Positions 56,821-64,000 of a stretch of 64,000 nucleotides of DNA are shown here, piece by piece; within the stretch, counting starts at the first letter, position 1; each line of letters begins with the position of its first letter. This stretch comes from Hysterangium stoloniferum (lineage: Eukaryota; Basidiomycota; Agaricomycetes; Hysterangiales; Hysterangiaceae), in assembly GCA_015178975.1 (NCBI GenBank), contig WHVD01000125.1:1-64000 (forward strand). The letters are read 5' to 3'. The position numbers were made by a program, and so were the translations under genes. The notes beneath the pieces were generated by a model, which was not told where the DNA came from, made no database searches, and was given only the letters and a program-made list of their open reading frames with translations.

Positions 56821-57900
56821 CTATCGCTTCTGGCAACCTTTGCAGATTAGGGGTCAGGATCAATGCATAGAATGAGGCTGTAGGGTACGGTCAAGCAATG
56901 AAATTATATGGACAAGTACATGGATACCGAGGTCGGGAGGGTCATCACTACTGCCATGTAGGAATGGCATGATATCTCTCAAGACACCTATACATGGAAC
57001 CACAAAGCAACAAGGTGTATTGGGATGTGGGTGGTGAGTTGCAAACAGGTGTTCGGATTTGGTTTAAAAAGTAGGCTGAAGCGATGTTACACCACAGCAC
57101 GTGTCTTGTGAAAGCGTCAGGTAGTCAACCGGGAAGAATAAGCAACTAATAAACCCTCCCCATCATTATATATGGTCGTATCACATACTATATACGGTAA
57201 TAAGTCTAGAAATCAGATTTCTGGTTCTTAAATCTATCATGAGATAGCGGCCGATCCAACCTAGGCTCCCATATGACAACTGCTGACGCCACTACTATTA
57301 AACCAGTACTTACGAAATTAGCCTGTCTAGAAAAACAAAAATTTTGGCCGTTGAGATTTTGGCCATGATTAAGCGAGACTAGTCATCATCCAGCAACTTC
57401 CATTTAGGCGGCTAGTGGGTGGCATAAAGCAAAATACTGCTTGCTTAAGATCTAGTGTCTGAGTACACTGCTCATTATCAATACCTCGGAGGAAGGGCTG
57501 GATCTTAGCAAGGCTCCAAAATCTCTCAAATGGGTTCACACAGATGAGTATTTGTTAGTTATGTTATGAATAGATATCCAAAAAATGTGAAGGTACTTCT
57601 TACTCATTCAAACCTTGCTTATTCTTATTCTTACGATTTTTTCAATATGCTAACCACCCAGGTTTGTTAATGCTTACCAGAAGGGATTGACTGGTGCTCA
57701 AGCTGGATAGGCTAATAAAAGATATTTGTGCGTACAGGGTACTCCCAGAAAGATTTCATGGATCATCTTGAGATAGTTGAATTTTTTTTGAATTTCATTT
57801 TGGAGTAATTATGATGTGAAAATTCTCTGTGAACTATTGGCCAACCTCAAGATTCGGACTGGTAACATAAGCCATTAACTAACCCTTATAATAACCAATA
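56821..57900. other. intergenic, no gene seen
   Basis: Mixed AT-rich sequence without supported ORFs, LTR ends or recognisable domains. Confidence 0.4.
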
Positions 57901-58166
57901 AGCACTTAGGTTGGGTTGTTAAGACTTGTATTGTTAGGAATTGTTAAGGTGTTGGGAACAAGGGGAGAGTAGGCAGAAGACTGGGAGGTCTGTATATACT
58001 TAACTGGGTCCAGTTCTGAAGACAAGTTGAGCTTGGCTTCAACTTATGTGTTGCATCCTCATCTGAACTGTCTGGGTGCTCCAGTATTTCAAACAAGCAA
58101 GAAAATCTATAAGTCAATCAACACTTACCTAATAATTGGAGCCCTAAGTTTAAGGTTGAAGGTTGT
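57901..58166 (+). repeat. LTR fragment (family E) interrupted at 58166
   Basis: Contains TTGAGCTTGGCTTCAACTTA, a variant of the shared motif. The phrase GTTAARGT...AACAAGGGG and the block around the motif recur at 59388-59527, so two E copies flank or overlap the solo LTR at 58167-59382. Confidence 0.5.
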
Positions 58167-59382
58167 TGTGATGTATCTAGTATATCTTCACGAATTTACC
58201 CTTAATGTTCCAGGATTTATTTCTATTTATTTTATTTTATTTTATTTTATTTATTATTCCAAGAATATGGCTATTTCCTTTTCACTTCACATACTCAAAG
58301 CTTCAAATGATGTCACATTACATAATCGAAGCCTAGAGTGGCCCAAAGTTAAGCTTAATAAGCCAATTTCTCTACTTTTAGTGATTTGGTCCCTTTACTC
58401 ATAATCAGTGCATATATGCACACTTTTTTGGCACTATCACGTGATATTACATAATCATCAACTTGACAATGCATCTACAAGTCGATGCGTGGCATTTCCA
58501 TAGCCAAGAGGCTGGTTTCATCCAAATTTGGTGCTGGACGCTGTTCTGCTTCCACCCTCAGCCATCCCAGGCCTATTTTCTGACTTGACCGGCTCGGATC
58601 TTTGAGTCAGGTGATAGCTATGATATCATAGCAGAATTATGGAAACCTGTAGAAGCTTCTAATAATTTCCTATTTAATTATTTTGATATTATTAAGCAGA
58701 ACTCTCTACATGTATAAAAAGAGGCCTAAATCACTGAATAAAACAATCTACTTTACTTTACTGCTATCAACAGCACCGCCTTAGTGATATCTAACTGCAA
58801 GCACCTACACTTGCAGAATCTTGAACTCTTTGTCAGCACTCTTGAACTTAGCTAATTCATCTAAGTTCCCTCAGCTTCCTGGAAACCTTTAGGCTTACTA
58901 ATCACTTAAATAAATCTAAATTCTTATTACTGAAATCCCTGCCCATTTAGGTTATTCAAGAGCCCACTTTAACAGCACAGTTAATCGATCTTTAAACAAA
59001 CACTTGGATATTCAACTCTTGGACAATCTCTCTATTTATAAATTATTTAACAGCTTGTTAAATCTTTATAAATAGTAAACTAAAAGGCTACAAGAAAGAG
59101 AAGGCTTACGACAAGTTTCTGCCGACTTATTGTGTATACATTCAGCTCCTGAATCTTTATTCTCAAGAAGAAATTAACTTTTGTAGAGCATGTCACTACA
59201 AGTTCATCTGAATTTGTCAAGAGACAAAACAAATATTGACTTTAGTTGTTTAAGCTTAATAGTGCAGCTAATTAATCTATCAGTATTTGGATTACTGGAC
59301 CTTTATTTGTTTCTTTCTTGAATCTCTTGCCATGTCAACATTTGTTAACTATTTGAGAGAGTAAATAGCTGGATACCTTACA
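58167..59382 (+). mobile_element. solo LTR related to family G, TSD GTTGT
   Basis: TGTGATGTATCTAG...GGATACCTTACA, 1216 bp, between GTTGT at 58162-58166 and 59383-59387. Internal blocks such as CTGCAAGCACCTACACTTGC are shared, in opposite orientation, with the LTRs at 23327-24618. It is more diverged than those copies and is an older insertion in plus orientation. Confidence 0.85.
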
Positions 59383-59387
59383 GTTGT

Positions 59388-59527
59388 TAAAGTCTAAACA
59401 AGGGGGGTTTCTAGGGATAAATAGGATGGGCTCTGGGGGTCCATAAAGTTAGAACATACCTAACTAGGAGGCCCAGTCCAGTTCTACAGGACAAGTGGAG
59501 CTTGGCTTCAACTTATGTGTTGCACCC
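59388..59527 (+). repeat. family E LTR fragment, second part
   Basis: Ends at TGTGTTGCACC and carries GGAGCTTGGCTTCAACTTAT; comparable with 57940-58060. Confidence 0.5.
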
Positions 59528-59779
59528 TGTGAAGAGTGGTGGAAGTTCTAACCATTCTATATATGAAGAATATCGACCATTTAGGTATGACATGACAATG
59601 TATTGACTATCTAAGTCTAATACAGGCCAAAACACGTATTGACTATCTAGTTTGATACAGTTGAAAGGGTTAACTATCTTAGTAGAATAGATAGCTAAGA
59701 AGACTGAAAGAGAATTGACTTTGAAGTGTGATTCTGAGTGACTGCTTGAGTGATTAAGGAAATAACAAGAGAGTTGAAC
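59528..59779 (-). repeat. 3' half of a family F LTR in reverse
   Basis: TGTGAAGAGTGGTGG... is the reverse complement of the family F end. The whole block is an inverted copy of 61238-61491. Confidence 0.75.
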
Positions 59780-60514
59780 TGTTACGACTGGAAATCCTGC
59801 TGGACTCCAGGCACAAACTTATACACACCCATTATCAGTTACCAGAATTCCCACTGGACTCCGTACGTCTACGTTCGTCTTCGTTACGTTGTGTTTCAGT
59901 CACCGGAAAACCCACCGGACTCTGTCTATGTCTATGTCTGACCTCGTCCCACGCATCAGTTGCCGGACCCCACTCAGAATACCCATCTTCCCTCTAACAG
60001 AGCCCCGTTCCCGTTTTAGTCAAATGACCTGTCACAATTTGGACTCCGCTCCATTCCATCCCGTTCCTAACACCAAACTTGGTGTTTACTATTCCCATTT
60101 TATGTTTTGCTCATTTTGTTTCATTATTACTGGATTCGGTATGACATTCAATCCACGGTCTATTTAAACTGGCAGATGTTGTACATACAATCCAGTCAGA
60201 AAATCAGCTTAGATTCCCCCAGTAATCTAATACATTTTCCATTCTAATCCCTACTTGAATCACACCGCTCACACTAGTCGGAGCCCATGGGCTCCAGCGC
60301 ATCTATCTCTTTCACCACTCATGACCTCTCGACCCACGACCTCTGATCTATGACCTCTCAACCATGACCCCCGCCCAGACTCCCTGGGATTCCCGTCTGC
60401 CTGTCTGAAATTGGACAACACGGTCTAGCGAGGGTGCAGCCTATAAGCTGAAGCCAAGTCCTACCGGATATTCCGCGGGTTTCTCCGGAGACCCGCCCTG
60501 TACATATCCTAACA
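59780..60514 (+). mobile_element. solo LTR (family C), TSD TGAAC
   Basis: TGTTACGACTGG...TATCCTAACA, 735 bp, between TGAAC at 59775-59779 and 60515-60519. Shares blocks and the CTATAAGCTGAAGCCAAG motif with 21364-22184. Inserted in the reverse family F fragment. Confidence 0.88.
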
Positions 60515-60519
60515 TGAAC

Positions 60520-61237
60520 AAACAGAGTGGCACAGATGTAGTCCACATGGATTGAGATAACGGTTCGAGTTTCAACTAGTCTAGTTCGAAACTGTGATTG
60601 CACTGATAGTTAAACCCCATCTGTGACAGTCAAGACAATACCCCAATCACAACTTGCAGGACACTAAGTAGGTGTCTGGGCAAGTCATGGTTATGGGGTA
60701 AAAAGTGTCTGAGTTCTAAGGAGGATAACCCAAAACTTTAAAAGTTATTTATCCACTAAAGTATATATATTTATATTGTTTGTTGTAAAATTAATATTTA
60801 ATCAAATTCAGTTGATTAGGTATTACTCTGAAGAACGCAAAAATATTAATATTTATGCTATATCTGACAAAATTTAGTCAAACAATCATCTGTAGATTAT
60901 TCTTTTGGAATAAATTGCACAATGAAGATTGATACCCCAGATAGTTCTGGTTAACTCTCTAAACCAACTAAATTTAAATTATATGAAATATATTTGAAAG
61001 TTTGCTGGTATACAAGAGAATACATCACAACCCAAATAATCTAAGTTAACCCAAATAATCTTGTGTAACTATATCATTTTTGTGTATTTTAAAAGGGCAT
61101 GCATATTTTAAAGATGAAATTTCAGGTAAGTAAATATAAACTCATAGAATAAGTTGTCATGGCCAGAGGAAGTAGTCTCATTTAAAAATATGAGGATTAT
61201 TCAGTAAAATTTTGTATATTCAATAAAGTGTAACCAT
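60520..61237. other. AT-rich spacer between inverted family F halves
   Basis: No ORF or domain. Long A/T runs. It is the loop between the inverted repeats 59528-59779 and 61238-61491. Confidence 0.45.
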
Positions 61238-61491
61238 CCTCCTCTCTTGTTATTTCCTTAATCACTCAAGCAGTCACTCAGAATCACACTTCAAAGTCAA
61301 TTCTCTTTCAGTCTTCTTAGCTATCTATTCTATTAAGATAGCTAACCCTTTCAACTGTATCGAACTATGTAGATAGTCAATACGTGTTTTGGCCTGTATT
61401 AGACTTAGATAGTCAATACATCGTCGTGTCGTACCTAAATGGTTGATATTCTTCGTATATAGAATGGTTAGAACTTCCACCACTCTTCACA
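61238..61491 (+). repeat. 3' half of a family F LTR
   Basis: Ends CCACTCTTCACA at 61491 and is immediately followed by GTGGTGATCCAGGCC, which would fit a primer-binding site, so this is the end of a 5' LTR. Confidence 0.72.
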
Positions 61492-61619
61492 GTGGTGATC
61501 CAGGCCAGACTGCTCTTTCCCTATGAAGAAAAGATCTATTAAAAGTAACTAATTCCCTTACAAATGATGATTATGGGCAAAGAACAGGCCGTGAAACCTC
61601 CAGCAGGATCAAGCAGTTC
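61492..61619 (+). other. 128-bp interior of a family F element
   Basis: Lies between the end of one family F LTR and the start of another. It begins with the primer-binding-site-like TGGTGATCCAGGCC. Its extreme shortness indicates a deletion derivative or a TRIM-like form. Confidence 0.5.
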
Positions 61620-61974
61620 TGTAAAGGGTATGCATATATGCATACCTGGACTAAGGAATAATAGCTGGATTATAGTACTTTATTATTTACCTTTTATTTT
61701 CTTTCTTTATATTCTTTCTATATTTCGAGCACACCTTGATTTTGTAGTTCGAAGCTTTGTGTATACGTATGGGCGCTCTCGGCACCAAAAGAGACAGACA
61801 ACTTTTACCCAGCAGACACCACCTCGTAAACGACCCAGACGTCGAATAGCGAGAGGTGTCAAGGGTAACGTTTCAACTACCTTTAAAGGTAGTATTCTCT
61901 TGCATACTAACGTACTTCGGACTCGAACCGCGAAGGTCGAGTTCCAATCTAAGGTCTTTGCACTAGTCGACATT
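61620..61974 (+). repeat. 5' part of a family F LTR, cut by family G insertion
   Basis: TGTAAAGGGTATGCATATATG... to CACTAGTCGACATT, co-linear with 39967-40330. Confidence 0.78.
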
Positions 61975-63387
61975 TGTAATGTATTCAGGGGATTCTCTTA
62001 GATAGCTCAATATATGCTATAGTGTCACAGAGCTTCAACAATAAAACAAGCAAAGGTCCAGTAATTTAAATACTGATAGATTAATGAGCTGCGCTATGAA
62101 GCTTAAACAACTCAAATCAATGCTTATTTTGATTATTGAAAGGTTCAATAGAACTGTGTATGACTCTTTTAGCAAATACAAGAACTATTCCTTGAGAATA
62201 GGGGCTGGAAGCTGAATATATGCGCAGTAACTTGGCAGAGACTTGATATAAGAGCTTCGGATTCTTGTATGCTTATTTGTAACTATTAATAGTTATTTAA
62301 CAAGGTGTTAAATAATTTATTAATAGAGAAAATAAATTGTATTGGATTATCTGAGTGCTTGTACTTGATTAATTCAATAAACTTAGGGCTGGGCCTTGAG
62401 TAATCTAGTATTGGCAGGGATTTCAGTAAGGATACTTAGATACTTATTAGGTTTATTATCTAATTAATAAGCCTAAAGGGTAGCTGTGAGGCTGAGGAAC
62501 TTAGATGATTAGCTAAGTCCAAGAGTTGCTGACAAAGATTCAAGATGCTGCAAGTGTAGGTGCTTGCAGTGAGTGTATCAGACTAAGGCTATTATTGTCC
62601 TTAGGATGATTAGATAAGCTGGTGCTGTGCTGCAAATATGTGTGAGATAAGATGATTTTATTGGAAACTTAGCCCTCCTTATATACATTTTGATAACTCA
62701 ATGATTAGCTAACTATTTAGTTTATGGGGTCATTAGTGAGATCATAATGACCTCATATTCTACTCATTATTTACCCTTTGTTTAACATGTGATTCCCCTC
62801 TCTGAGACAAGGGTTCTAAGCTTTGGCTTGAACATGAAGGTTCAAGGCCGCGGTCCCGGGGACGGAAGCAAACGATGAGTCGGCGGAACCTAATAATGAC
62901 TCGGGTAGTCACGTTCGTGACTTGCGTGACTCGGGTAGTCACGTTCGTGACTTGCGTGACTCGGGTAGTCACGTTCGTGACTTGTGTGACTCGGGTAGTC
63001 ACATTCGTGACTTGTGTGACTCGGGTAGTCACATTCGTGACTTGTGTGACTCGGGTAGTCACACTCGTGACCTTTGTGACATCCCAACACCGGAGGCTTA
63101 TCTAATAGGTCACATGACTCCAAAAATGCGCAAACTAGGCTGCACAAGGTGCCGAAAGGTAATAACTAAGTAAATAAAATATAAATAATTAGTTAAAAAT
63201 TATAATAAATTAACTAAGATATAATAGCATAATATGAGTTCATATATGCTATTATTATGCGAAGTTAAAAGGAATAGAGCCTATATTTCACAATAAAAAT
63301 ATAATAAAAATACAATAAATTCGAAAGAATATTAAATAATCCACAGAAAATTAAGAGGATATTATGATATGATGCTGATACATCACA
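61975..63387 (-). repeat. LTR of the second family G element
   Basis: 121 bp longer than the LTRs of the first copy. Four extra 30-bp units (120 bp) and one extra G near 63138 account for the difference. A few substitutions, for example at 62643 and 62727. Confidence 0.9.
62898..63075. repeat. six units of the 30-bp LTR repeat
   Basis: Unit GTGACTCGGGTAGTCAC plus RYTCGTGACTTGY. Each unit can form a hairpin (GTGACT/AGTCAC). First copy LTRs have two units. Confidence 0.92.
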
Positions 63388-64000
63388 AAATCCCCTCTTC
63401 CTTTTGACTGAGTCATAATGCTCAATCGCTTTCTGAGAATTAAATAATACTTTGTTTTTAAATGATAAAGAAATAATACTTTTGTTTTGAATGATAAAAG
63501 AATTAAGATGTTAATCTAATCAATTATCATAGTCGGGAGAAATAGGAATAACGTCGACTATTTCTTCCTGTTGATTAATTATTGACGATGAAGTCATTGC
63601 TTGATCGCTTGGTGGGGAAAAATTGAAAATATTATCGGTTTTAGAGCTGGATGGAGCATATGAGAAGCTGGAACTTCGTTTTGCGAAGGTTTCCCTTCAA
63701 CGATTTTGATAGAATAGTCCAATTCGGTGACTGGGGAGAGTTCCATATGTGATTTTTAACCTTTTTTTTTGATGTGGAAACGTTTTCTTTTACTAGAATA
63801 TATAAGAATGAAAGAAATAACAGCGCATATATGGTGCATATATTGATGTTTTGGTTATTTAGAGGCCGAGTCGGCCAGTGAGACCTCTGTGAGTCTCGGA
63901 TGGTAGCTGTGCACTCTTTCTTTTGTTTCTCCAGTCACAAAGCATTGCAGGAGCATTCTTCAGATGCTTTTGGAGTAATGAGAATAACAGGTTGACAATC

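Larger units (their letters stand above)
61975..64000 (-). mobile_element. second family G element, truncated by window end
   Basis: LTR 61975-63387 (1413 bp) is followed by the same internal 3' region as the first copy, including the polypurine tract and the last about 50 codons of the polyprotein. The ORF ends at the same stop, with the same residues across the RT/tail junction apart from three substitutions seen. The first copy is 23327-31335. Confidence 0.9.

Noticed and set aside
62898..63075. Regular 30-bp repeats as a CRISPR array
   Set aside because: Units are contiguous without variable spacers, lie inside an LTR, and the organism is a eukaryote.

Overview
The window looks like a transposon-dense region of a basidiomycete (probably Agaricomycete) nuclear genome. 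The evidence is short GT..AG introns (45-68 nt), a decayed DyP-type peroxidase, a decayed VPS15, a C2H2 regulator, and a collection of Gypsy, Copia, Tad-like LINE and Tc1/mariner elements. Very few intact host genes remain. The best are a two-exon C2H2 zinc-finger gene (10676-11727) and a multi-exon Ser/Pro-rich gene (43842-45076).

Layout. 1-4482: a near-perfect inverted repeat, two arms of about 2.16 kb around a 165-bp spacer; the window edge cuts the left arm. 4.9-5.9 kb: a candidate multi-intron gene. 6.3-7.65 kb: a degenerate Copia element and a tRNA-like sequence. 7.7-9.0 and 12.6-14.1 kb: two copies of one dispersed repeat; the second ends where a DyP peroxidase pseudogene begins (14.1-15.1 kb), and that pseudogene runs into a LINE endonuclease fragment. 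15.5-18.1 kb: a long LTR inside the LINE fragment, itself carrying a small Copia-type non-autonomous element. 19.6-21.2 kb: solo LTRs. 21.4-37.1 kb: a decayed Gypsy element split by two LTR insertions. One (23327-31335) has identical 1292-bp LTRs. The other (32701-36914) has in turn received a mariner element and a solo LTR. 37.1-40.6 kb: a further LTR family with a 468-aa ORF. 40.9-45.9 kb: diverged inverted repeats flanking a host-like gene. 48.4-56.8 kb: remnants of VPS15 (HEAT and WD40 regions), a 5'-truncated LINE with a 15-bp target duplication, an HMG-box-like fragment and a decayed alpha/beta-hydrolase domain of the type found at the N terminus of fungal NLR-like proteins. 57.9-64 kb: more LTRs, ending in a second copy of the 23327-31335 element cut by the window edge.

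Most unusual. (1) Two sequences fold as type III hammerhead ribozymes, at 48432-48488 (minus) and 55510-55565 (plus). They share the catalytic core and show compensatory change in stem III. (2) The Gypsy-like element has identical LTRs and an open 1566-aa frame but ends just after reverse transcriptase, without RNase H or integrase. The second copy has the same 3' junction, so this shortened form appears to have been mobilised as such. (3) The window starts in a giant palindrome. (4) One motif of about 25 bp recurs at nine LTR or LTR-like sites.

Target-site duplications, LTR boundaries, splice sites and the ribozyme fold were read by eye from the sequence. Family names come from recognising motifs, not from database searches.
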